From NP936 sp002726085 (GTDB taxonomy: Bacteria > Acidobacteriota > Vicinamibacteria > Vicinamibacterales > UBA8438): DNA of 64,000 bases. The first letter of the stretch is position 1. Each line of letters opens with the position of its first letter. The notes below the pieces were generated by a model. That model was not told the origin of the DNA. It saw only the letters and a list, made by a program, of their open reading frames with translations, and made no database searches. Below, piece after piece: positions 35,452 to 44,100 of this stretch. The translations under genes were made by a program, and so were the position numbers. The stretch is from contig DASCQF010000093.1 of NCBI GenBank assembly GCA_036012905.1, forward strand, positions 105,816 to 169,815. The letters are read 5' to 3'.

Positions 35452-36704
35452 GCCCCCCTCGCTGCCGGGTCGGGCGACACCGGCTCGAACGACTCGGCCA
35501 GGCGACAGAGCGTGTCGAGGATCGCCTTTGCCTGCTGGGCCATATCACCGGTGGGTGCTCCAAAGAGCACCAGGTTGGCGGCGGCGAACCCGACCACCAC
35601 GCGAAACTCGCCGCGCGACGAGAAACCCTGCAGCGCGCGCACTGCCGCCTGGGCGTCGGCAGCGAGTCCGAGCTCATCAAGGTTGGTTCGTGGCTGCACG
35701 AAGAAGCTGGTGTAGCGCCGCCCGTGCTGGTAGTTGCGCAGCGTCCAGGACGTGGCATCGCGCGTACCGCTGACCTGCAGCGCGCGCTCCTCCCAGATGC
35801 CGTTGAGCACGACGCGCCCGGGTTCGGTGCTGACGACGCCGTCGCCCACGGCCGGGCACAGACGCTGCAGCCCCTCGGCCAGGGCTTGCGGGGCTCGGCT
35901 CCGGCGTTCTCTGACGCGTTCGAACCGCTGGGCAACCGCATCGCGAAGAAACAGCGTGAAGTTGGCGCCGTTCACCCAGTTGCCGGTGACCGAGATCGAG
36001 GGGTCGAGCGACGTCACCTGATGCAACCACCCAGCCGGCACGACGATCAGCTCGCCCGGATGCAGCACCACGTCGATCGGCGTCGCCTCGCCGTACCGGG
36101 GGAACCGTTCGAGATCCGGATCCTCGATGTTCACCGCGGCCTGCGCGCCCGCCACCGGCCGGCGGAACAGCAGCGGGTACTGGTCGGGAGGAAACAGCGT
36201 CCACTTCTTGCGCCCCATGACCTGTCCCAGCCAGGCATGCGTGCGGAACCGGTCCTGATGCAGATAAGTCGTAGCGCCGGCCGGCCCGGCCAGCGCGACC
36301 GTGTCATGATACGGGCGCCCCGGCCGCAGAACCGACATGAGACTCCGCTCCCAGTTCCGAAACCACTCGGGCACCTCGATGTCCTCGTACAGCTCCGGAT
36401 GCTGATCGAGCAGGAGCCAGTCCTGGATATACGGCGTCGCGCCAAGATGCCGGTAGGTCTCACCGAGTTCGACCGTCGCGAAGAAATCGAGACAGTGCCC
36501 GAGCGGGATCTCGGCCAGGGTCTGAAACCGGCCGTCGCTCAAGCTGATGACATCCGACCCGTAGCGCTCCTTGAGAAAGTCGAACGACCATCGCGTGGAG
36601 GCCGGCCACGACTCGAGCATCATGGTGGCGATCATCGGCTGGTTGGTGCGAATCGCCTCGTCAACGTCGCGGCTCGTCAGCCGCGGCACGCGCGGAACCT
36701 CCAT
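35448..36704 (-). CDS. JmjC/cupin-8 Fe(II)/2-oxoglutarate oxygenase (second)
   Basis: 418-residue predicted hydroxylase with an intact metal triad: H-Q-D in TTYLHQDRFRTH and the distal His in VVPAGWLHQVTS. GQVMGRKKWTLFPP is the expected intervening strand. A C-terminal region of about 130 residues beyond the cupin core (RRYTSFFVQPRTNLDEL and after) has no motif I recognise. It differs clearly from the other JmjC protein in the locus, so the two probably act on different residues. It sits between the A-PCP-TE protein and the four-module NRPS, overlapping both by a few bases. A Val or Tyr residue held on a neighbouring carrier is a plausible substrate (inference). ATG at 36710 (TAATG overlap with the upstream stop) is also possible. 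ATG at 36704 is chosen because GGAGG lies 9 bp before it instead of 3. Confidence 0.82.
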
Positions 36705-36709
36705 CGTCA

Positions 36710-39700
36710 TTACCCTCCGGCACCCGAGGGCGCGCGGGGCACCCGCTTGTCCGCGCCGCAATGCTCGAGCACCTCACGGATCAGCTCCGCGTTGCGATCA
36801 AGATACGGGTAGTGCAGCATCTGCGCATGCGGTCCCTCCGCCTGATGGGTCTGGAAGCGCCCACGCGTCAGATCCGACCACCCGCTCGCGCTGGCCACGA
36901 GCCGACCGGACTCGTCGTGATAGGCCTCGACCGTCTCCTCGCTCGCGAGGAGATGGATGTCGGCGGCCACGTCATGCTCATCAACGGTGTTCCTGATCCA
37001 CTGATACGAGCGCGTGATCCGACGCTCCGCCTTTTCGCGTAGCACCACGCTGGTCAAATACGGCTTGTTGCTCTCGTGCGCGAGGAACTCGTCGCTGATC
37101 CGTCGGACCTCGTCGAGGTCGAACGGCACGGGGCGGTACTGACGGGCGGAGTCGAGCATCAGGATCGCCGACACCGCCATCCCCCGGCACTCGAGCTCTC
37201 GGGCCACGTGATAGGCCAGGTTCCCGCCGGACGAGTACCCGAGGAACAGATACGGCCCGTTCGGCTGCACGCCCGCCACCAGATCCGCGTAGTCGGCCAA
37301 CCGCGTGTCACGCTCGATGAAATTGAAGGCCTGGACGGCGTAGGGCGCCAGCAGCCGGGACAGCAGGATGTAGCCGGCGGCATCACCGGTTCCCGGTGGA
37401 AACGCGAACACGGCCGGGTCGTCGGCCGACCCGCTCAGGCGCGCCAGCGCGTCGTCGCCGAGCGCCGTGCCGAACCGCGTCTCGTCGAGCAGATGGCTGG
37501 CCAGCGCGCGTATCGTCGGCAGCTCGAACAACATCTTCAACGGAACCACCGCGCCCAGCCGTTTCTCGATCAGCGCCACCACGCGCGCCACCGTCAGACT
37601 GTGGCCGCCGGCCTCGAAGAAGTTGTCGGTCACGCCGATCCCGGTCTGACCAAGCACCTCTTCCCAGACCCGCACCAGCGTCCGCTCCGTCTCGCTGGCC
37701 GGCTCGACACGCCCCAACCCGGAGACACCGGCGGCCCGCCCAGGGTCGGGCAACACCGCGCGGTCCACCTTCCCGTTCGGGCCGAGCGGGAACTCGTCGA
37801 GTTGCACGAAATACGCTGGCACCATGTAGTCGGGCAGCGCCGCCTGCAGGTCGGCCCGCAACCGGGCGATCTCGATCGGGTCTGGTCCGGTCAGATACGC
37901 CACCAGATACCGGCCGACCGCCCCGTCATTGCGTCCCAGCACCAGCACCCGTGTCACGCCCGGGTGGGCGCCGATCCGCGCCTCGATCTCGCGCGGCTCC
38001 ACCCGGTAGCCACGGATCTTCACCTGGTCGTCGACTCGGCCGAGATACTCCACCACGCCGTCGGCCCGCCACCGTCCGAGGTCGCCGGTGTGATAGACGC
38101 GCTCCCCCTGCCCGAACGGATGGGGCGCGAAACGCGCGGCCGTCAGCGCCGCGTCCCCGAGATATCCGCGGGCCAGACCGTCGCCAGCCGCGCAGATCTC
38201 GCCGGTCACCCCGACCCCGAGCGGCTCATGACGCTGCCGGTCGAGGATCAGCACCGCCGTGTTGGCGATCGGCGCGCCGATCGGCACATCCCCGTCCTCC
38301 AGACCGGTAATGGGATGGCAGGTCGTGAAGGTCGTATTCTCGGTCGGCCCGTACCCGTTCAGCAGACGCAGCAATGGATAGCGCTCGCGCACCCGCCTCA
38401 CGTGTTCTGGGGACAGCCGCTCCCCCCCGACGACCAGCACCATCAGCCCCTCGAACATTCCGAGATCCGACTCGACGTGGTGGTTGAACAGGCTGGCGGT
38501 CAGCCACATCGTCGAGATGCGGTGGGTCCGGATGAGTCGTGCCACCTCGGCCGGGTCGAGCACCGACCGGGCAGGCGGACGGCACACCGCCCCGCCGTTG
38601 AGCATCGGGCCCCAGATCTCGAACGTCGAGGCATCAAAGGCCAGTGACCCGGTCTGCAGACAGCGGTCTTCCGATCCGAACGAGACGTAGTTGGTGTTCT
38701 TGACCAGTCGGACGACCGCGCGATGCTCCACCATCACCCCCTTGGGCCGGCCGGCCGTCCCGGAGGTGTACATGATGTAGGCGAGCTGATGCGGCCCCGT
38801 GCGCTCCGCAAGTGGCGCCTCGTCGCAGGCGACAACGGCGCGTCGGTCCAACTGCAGCCTGTTGCGCGGGATCTCCCCCCGACCCTCTGCGTGCTTGTCG
38901 ATCGTCAGGATGGCGTCGTAGCCATACTCCGACAGCTCGCTCCGCGTCTGCCCTAGCATCAGGGACGTGTCGATCGCCTGGATCGCCGGCAGATCGCCAC
39001 GCAGATCTTCGAGAAAGTCGCGCGAGACGAACAGCTCCTCTGAACGATCGACCTTCGTGGAATAGCCGCGCCCGCGATGCTCGTCGCGAAACGCCCTGAG
39101 CGAGGCAACAAACTCCTCCTTCCGATCCTGATCCCTCAGGTCGCCCAGAAAGATGATGCCCTGGTCCCGCATCAGCCCGATGCACTTGTGCAAGACGTCA
39201 CGCAGGTAGTTGTGGCCGCTGAAGCATTGGACGACGCTGTTGAGGATGACCACATCGAAGTCGCGGGCGCTGACGTCGTCGATGGCATGGGCCGGCAGGT
39301 GCTCGAGCGTGATGGTATCGAGACCGCGGCGGGTCGTCTCCGCGCGGGTCCAGCGGAGGATCTCGGCGGACAGATCGGTCGCGTGATAGTAGGCGACGCG
39401 CGGCGCCACCCGGAACATCGTGATGCCGGAGCCGCAGGCGACTTCGAGGACGCGGCAGCGACCTGTCAGAAACGGCTCGAGCTTGCGAGCGGCGCTGTCA
39501 CCGTACTCGTCCATGACGGCTCGGCTCAGCAGCGCGCCGGTGTAGCTGCTCGTCCACCCACCGCCGGCGATGTCGTCCGAGGCGGTCCGGCCCACTTCGT
39601 CCCAGATCGCCTCGCGCATCATGCCGCCACCGCCCTCGATCTCGCCATGCACGTCGTCGCTGTCAGCACACAGCAGGAGCCGCAGACCGGGGCACTCCCA

Positions 39701-40150
39701 CTGCAGGCGGTTGGCCGTGCGGATGAATCGCCGCTCGTAGATGAGCATGCGCGCGCCGGTGTCGCCGATGAGCAGACGCGCCCGCTCGAGCGGCGCGTCC
39801 GGCTCGAGCGGTGCGTAGCTCCCGCCGGCCTTGAGGATACCGAGCAGCGTGACCACCAGCTCGAACGTGCGGTCGAGCATGACCGCCACCGGCGCCTCGG
39901 GCGCCAAGTCATGCTTGATCAGACAGCGCGCGAGCCGTGTGGACGCGGCCTCGACGGTGGCGTAGCTGTAAGTGCGCGCGCCATGGAACACCGCCGGCGC
40001 TTCGGGGGTGCGTGCCGCCTGCTCGGCAAACAGGGCGTGGATGGTCCGGTCGCGCGGGTAGTCGGTGCGCGTGTCGTTGAAACGCGCATGGACTGCGTGC
40101 GGGTCTTCGCCCTGCTCGGAGTCGACGAGCTTGAACTCTCCCAATCGCAT
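36710..40150 (-). CDS. NRPS A(Val)-PCP-TE lacking a C domain, methyltransferase spliced into A
   Basis: 1146 residues with no condensation domain. The A domain begins directly (RTIHALFAEQAARTPEAPAV), shows the A2 region LLGILKAGGSYAPLEP, and is then interrupted by a SAM methyltransferase (VLEVACGSG near 233). It resumes at A3 (YTSGTAGRPKG near 462). PCP (GGHSL near 850) and a type I thioesterase (GYSSGG near 975; candidate His in GPHAQMLHYP) follow. The code D-A-F-W-V-G-G-T-F matches Val (inference). A module that loads, modifies and releases a single amino acid, or that serves a C domain in trans, would fit. It could also act with the adjacent oxygenase. The ATG at 40150 (MRLGEFKLVD) is chosen over 40222 because the family-like sequence begins there. 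Confidence 0.92.
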   Translation of the reverse strand: MRLGEFKLVDSEQGEDPHAVHARFNDTRTDYPRDRTIHALFAEQAARTPEAPAVFHGARTYSYATVEAASTRLARCLIKHDLAPEAPVAVMLDRTFELVVTLLGILKAGGSYAPLEPDAPLERARLLIGDTGARMLIYERRFIRTANRLQWECPGLRLLLCADSDDVHGEIEGGGGMMREAIWDEVGRTASDDIAGGGWTSSYTGALLSRAVMDEYGDSAARKLEPFLTGRCRVLEVACGSGITMFRVAPRVAYYHATDLSAEILRWTRAETTRRGLDTITLEHLPAHAIDDVSARDFDVVILNSVVQCFSGHNYLRDVLHKCIGLMRDQGIIFLGDLRDQDRKEEFVASLRAFRDEHRGRGYSTKVDRSEELFVSRDFLEDLRGDLPAIQAIDTSLMLGQTRSELSEYGYDAILTIDKHAEGRGEIPRNRLQLDRRAVVACDEAPLAERTGPHQLAYIMYTSGTAGRPKGVMVEHRAVVRLVKNTNYVSFGSEDRCLQTGSLAFDASTFEIWGPMLNGGAVCRPPARSVLDPAEVARLIRTHRISTMWLTASLFNHHVESDLGMFEGLMVLVVGGERLSPEHVRRVRERYPLLRLLNGYGPTENTTFTTCHPITGLEDGDVPIGAPIANTAVLILDRQRHEPLGVGVTGEICAAGDGLARGYLGDAALTAARFAPHPFGQGERVYHTGDLGRWRADGVVEYLGRVDDQVKIRGYRVEPREIEARIGAHPGVTRVLVLGRNDGAVGRYLVAYLTGPDPIEIARLRADLQAALPDYMVPAYFVQLDEFPLGPNGKVDRAVLPDPGRAAGVSGLGRVEPASETERTLVRVWEEVLGQTGIGVTDNFFEAGGHSLTVARVVALIEKRLGAVVPLKMLFELPTIRALASHLLDETRFGTALGDDALARLSGSADDPAVFAFPPGTGDAAGYILLSRLLAPYAVQAFNFIERDTRLADYADLVAGVQPNGPYLFLGYSSGGNLAYHVARELECRGMAVSAILMLDSARQYRPVPFDLDEVRRISDEFLAHESNKPYLTSVVLREKAERRITRSYQWIRNTVDEHDVAADIHLLASEETVEAYHDESGRLVASASGWSDLTRGRFQTHQAEGPHAQMLHYPYLDRNAELIREVLEHCGADKRVPRAPSGAGG
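36713..37410 (-). other. Type I thioesterase domain
   Basis: C-terminal alpha/beta hydrolase of the A-PCP-TE protein, with FAFPPGTGDAAGY as the opening strand and nucleophile Ser in FLGYSSGGNLAYH. It is the only thioesterase in the window. It could release a single modified amino acid or take part in final chain release. Confidence 0.85.
38885..39565 (-). other. Methyltransferase domain between adenylation motifs A2 and A3
   Basis: SAM-binding VLEVACGSGITMF, then YYHATDLSAEIL and FDVVILNSVVQCFSGHNYLRD. The insertion point is before the A3 core, not the common A8-A9 site. A2-A3 interruptions are known but rare (TioN of thiocoraline is the example I recall, acting on a side-chain sulfur). The target atom here is open. 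Boundaries are approximate. Confidence 0.82.
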
Positions 40151-40286
40151 GTGTGCTGTCCGTCCGACCGACCGGGCGGAGGTGCAGCCCTCGGAGCCGC
40201 CGCCTCGCGGACTCGACGGCACCCGGCGATCCAGGTGTCACCCACGGACTGGCGGTTCGGGCTCTCGACCTCTCGACTGAAAGGGG

Positions 40287-41087
40287 CTACTGTCTCGACC
40301 AGCCGAGACGCAAGGACGCGGTGACGTTCTGGTCCGTCTGCTCCTTGCCGAACGCCGGCTCGGTGTCGTGGTCGACGGTGTATTGCAGCACGACCGACAG
40401 CCAGCTATTGACGGCCGATTGCAGAGCCATCTCGAAATCGATCAGCAGATCCGTCGCGTCCTCTCGGCCCAGCTCCGAGTTCGCGCTCTGGAACCCTGGC
40501 CGAACCGTGAGCGTCTGGGTGAAGCTGGCGGTCTGCGACAGACCGATCGTGGAATCGACCTCGCCGAACAGCGTCAGAAAATCGCTCGCGAGCGGCGAGA
40601 GCGTCAGGGTCTCGCGCGTCCAACCCGCCGCCCCTGTCGCCGCCAGAGCCCAGCGCGGCAGCCGCACCAGCTGAGCCAGCAGTCCACCGCCGCCGACGTA
40701 GCGCGCATCGAGGCCCTTGAAGATGTCCCGCTCCCATCCGCCGATAACGAGAAGCGCCAGCCGCTGATTCAAGACACGTGACCCGTGGAACTTGACGTCT
40801 GACGACTCGGCCGCCGTGACCTCGCCGAAATCGAACTGCATGTGCTTGCCCTCGACCCCAAACCCCCACCGGCCGCGCTGCGCCGAGTAGCCGGCGCCGA
40901 AGCTGGTCGTGGTGGTGTCGGTGTTGCCGGTGGTGTTGACGAACGAGAAGTCCACATTGATCGCCTGCTGCCGCACCGCGTCGAGGTCGGTTTCCTGTGC
41001 CGACACGTCTACCGGCAGTCCGATGCCACTTACCAACATCCCGAGCACCATCACTCTGATTCGATGTCCAGACACAGTCAGCCCCAT
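40287..41087 (-). CDS. DUF481-like outer-membrane beta-barrel protein
   Basis: 266 residues with an N-terminal hydrophobic segment (VMVLGMLVSGIGLP) ending at a signal-peptidase-like VSAQE. It is followed by alternating amphipathic beta strands (VDFSFVNTTGNTDTTT, WGFGVEGKHMQFDF, LNQRLALLVIGGWERD) and a terminal aromatic-containing strand (ASLRLGWSRQ). The NTTGNTDTTT opening is characteristic of DUF481 (YdiY-like) proteins. The predicted location is the outer membrane. It separates the PKS half from the NRPS half, overlaps neither, and has AT-richer leader sequence, so it may be transcribed on its own. No link to the pathway can be shown; a role in envelope protection or export is speculation. 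GGAGG lies too close to the ATG at 41087, so GTG at 41075 or ATG at 41051 are alternative starts. Confidence 0.8.
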   Translation of the reverse strand: MGLTVSGHRIRVMVLGMLVSGIGLPVDVSAQETDLDAVRQQAINVDFSFVNTTGNTDTTTTSFGAGYSAQRGRWGFGVEGKHMQFDFGEVTAAESSDVKFHGSRVLNQRLALLVIGGWERDIFKGLDARYVGGGGLLAQLVRLPRWALAATGAAGWTRETLTLSPLASDFLTLFGEVDSTIGLSQTASFTQTLTVRPGFQSANSELGREDATDLLIDFEMALQSAVNSWLSVVLQYTVDHDTEPAFGKEQTDQNVTASLRLGWSRQ

Positions 41088-41156
41088 TCCTCCGGTGATG
41101 CAAAGAAAACAATCACACCCTCATCGGGTTCCGGCATACCGACGAAGAAACACCGT

Positions 41157-41165
41157 ATCTTATCA
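41157..41165 (-). promoter_or_regulatory. Possible extended -10 promoter element
   Basis: In the 91-bp gap upstream of the DUF481 gene the minus strand reads TGATAAGAT, which fits an extended -10 (TGn plus TAAGAT) in an AT-richer patch. No convincing -35 hexamer was found 16 to 18 bases upstream. Confidence 0.25.
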
Positions 41166-41178
41166 GGCGCGACCGAGT

Positions 41179-44100
41179 TCACGCGTCTGGCGCCTCGGCG
41201 GCGGCGCGAAGCGCCTGCTCCGCCTCATCCTCGCTGAGCTGCTCTACCTCCGCCACGACCGCATCGAGTTGCGTCGCCTCGACGACCCTGGCGAGCGCCG
41301 CCACCGACGGCTGTTCGAAGAACGTCCCCAGGCTGACACCCACACCCGTCTGGTCGCGAAGACGGGACAGGAGTTGGGTGGCCAGCAAAGAATGACCTCC
41401 TAGCTCGAAGAAGTCGTCGTCACGACCGACGCCGTCGACACCCAGCGCCGCCTCCCAGAGCAGACACACCTCCTGCTCGATCGCCCCCTCCGCCGCGGCA
41501 AACGGCACCGACAGGACCGGGCGAGGATGGTTGCGCTCCGGCGGCTCGATCCGCGGAACCGACCCACTGCCCGTGTCCGCCTCCTCTTCGACGCGGGTCT
41601 CCAGGTCGCGTGTCGACACGACGACCCTCGCCAGATCGTCTGCCAGCACCCGCTCGAACACCTCCAGGCCTTCGCGGTCGAGAATCCCATCGCGCAGCCG
41701 TCGCTGGCGGATTGACTCGAGCCCGGCGGGGAGTGAGGCGGAGGCTGCCATGCCGGTTTCACGCCACGCGTCCCAGTTGATGCTGCATGCGACACGGCCC
41801 GCACCTCGTAGCCGGACGGCCAGCTCGTCAAGCACAGCGTTGGCGGCACAGTAGTCGACCTGCCCAACCTCGCCGAGCACAGCCGTAAGGGACGACATGA
41901 ACACGAGGAAGTCCAGCGACTGCTCGTCCAACACCCGAATCAGGTTGAGGGCGCCGTCGACCTTCGGCCGGAACACCGAGTCGACCTGCCCGCGGGTCCT
42001 GCCGGCGATCAAGCCGCCGGCCGGCACGCCGGCCGCATGAATCACGCCGTGTACCGGACCGTGATGAGCGATGGCCGCCTCGACCGCCCGGTCGAGGGCC
42101 TCGTGGTCACCGACGTCCGCCGTAGCGATCCAGACCTGCCCCCCCGCCGTGTCTATGCGGCGCAGCTGGCGGATCCTCCTGCTGACGACATCCTCGTCAG
42201 GATGTTGCGCGAGCCAGTCGTCCCACTCCGTCTTGGGTGGCACCGTCGTCCGCCCCAGCAGCGTCAACCTCGCCTCGCAGCGCAACGCCAGATGGCGGGC
42301 AACAACGAGGCCAATCCCGCCAAGCCCACCGGTGATTAGATAATGCCCCCGGTGACGCAACGGCGCCGGTGGGGAGCCGGATGCGACGCCTCTACCGCTC
42401 CCCTCAGCGCGCCGACCCACCTGCAGCGGTGCCATCACGCGCACATGTCGCTGGCCATCCAGGTAGGCGATGTCCGTCTCGGCGTCCGGCCAGAGCAGCT
42501 CCCGATCCAGGCGCTCAATGGTAGCGGCGAGGCCGGCCTCGCCGGTCGGCGGCGTCATCCGGATACTCCGACTGGTGAGCATGGGACACTCCCGCGGCCC
42601 CACCCGCACCGGTCCCTGTATCGCCGCGCGGATGGCCGCGTTGGCGATGTCGTCCGCGCCGGCTGGGGTCGCCAGCGACAGCACGTGCAAACGCGCACAC
42701 CTCGCAGCACCGTCGCGAGCGCCCACAGATGGGTCTCCAGCCAGCGCGGAAAGGGCACGGGTCACGCCGAACACGCTGTGGAAGGCGGCGTCCAACGGTG
42801 TCATCCGCACCGCCGTGTCGGTCCCTGGTGGCGGCTCGAGACACCAGGCGTGAACCACATCGATCGGGACAACGCCGAGAGCCAGCTCGCTCAGGAGCCG
42901 GTCGTAGTCGTCCGCCCGACCCGAGCGGATCGTGAACTGATCCTCGGCAGACCGCGCGTACGCGGTACCCGGGCTCACGCTGATGACGATGGCCCCTCGC
43001 GCGCGAGCCCGCGCCGCCAGGGCCGCTCCCACCAGGTCCCCGTCGTGCACCAGGAACAGCCAGACACCGCGGACGGGCGAATCGTCCCGCGTGACGGGGG
43101 CCGACACCGGCTTCCACATGGGCGCGTAAAACCACGCGTCGAGCGGTTGCCGTCGGGCGTGCCTGTCTGGACGCTCGGTGGGCGCGCGGTCCGGATCGGG
43201 TGGGTCGATCCAATAGCGCGACCCGCGAAAGGGGTATCCGGGCAGGGACATCCGACGGCGCCCGGCGCCAGGTTGTATCGCGTCCCATCCCACCGGGACA
43301 CCGGCCGTCCACACACGCCCGATGGCCTCCAGCAGCACACCCTGATCGGTGCCCGGACCACCCGGCCGCCGCATGGTCGGCACGACCGTCGCGTCGCGAG
43401 CTCGCGGGTGTGCACGGGCCAGCGACGACAGCGTCTGGTCCGGCCCGACCTCCAGCATCAACGGACGCGGCATCTCGAACGCGCGCGTGAGCGCGTCTGC
43501 GAACCGTACTGGCTGGCGTATCTGCCGCACCCAGTAGCCGGCGTCCACCGGGGCATCGCTCACCATGTCGCCGGTCACGCTCGACACCCAGGGCACCGAC
43601 GCCTGGGCGAAGGACATCTGCTCGATGGCCTGTCCGAACGCTGGGAGCACCGGCTCCATCATCGAGGAGTGGAAAGCGTGCGGGGTCTGAAGCGGCTGGC
43701 AGCTCACCCCACGGTCGACACAGCGGCGCTCGAGCGCCGCCACCGCATCGGAAGGACCGGATGCCACGCAGAGCCCGGCGCCGTTGACCGCGGCCACCGA
43801 TACCGGCGGCGCGACCAGCGCCTCCAGCTCTGTCTCCGACAGCGCGACGGTCAGCATGCGGCCCGGTTTCTGGGTCTGCATCAAGCGACCCCGCTCGACG
43901 AGCGCTCTCAGCGCCTCCGGCAGAGTGATGACCTCGGCGACACAGGCGGCTGCGAATTCACCCACACTGTGTCCCAGGACCACGTCCGGTTCGATCTCCC
44001 ACGATTGCAGCAGTCGAGCCATCCCGTACTCGACGGCGAAGAGCGCCGGCTGCGCCACCGCGGTCTGCTCCAGCCGGGTCGACACCACCGTTGGGCCGTC

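Noticed and set aside
40287..40312. Rho-independent terminator at the end of the DUF481 gene
   Set aside because: The stem is only 6 bp (gtctcg/cgagac), lies inside the coding end, and is not followed by a T-run on the minus strand.
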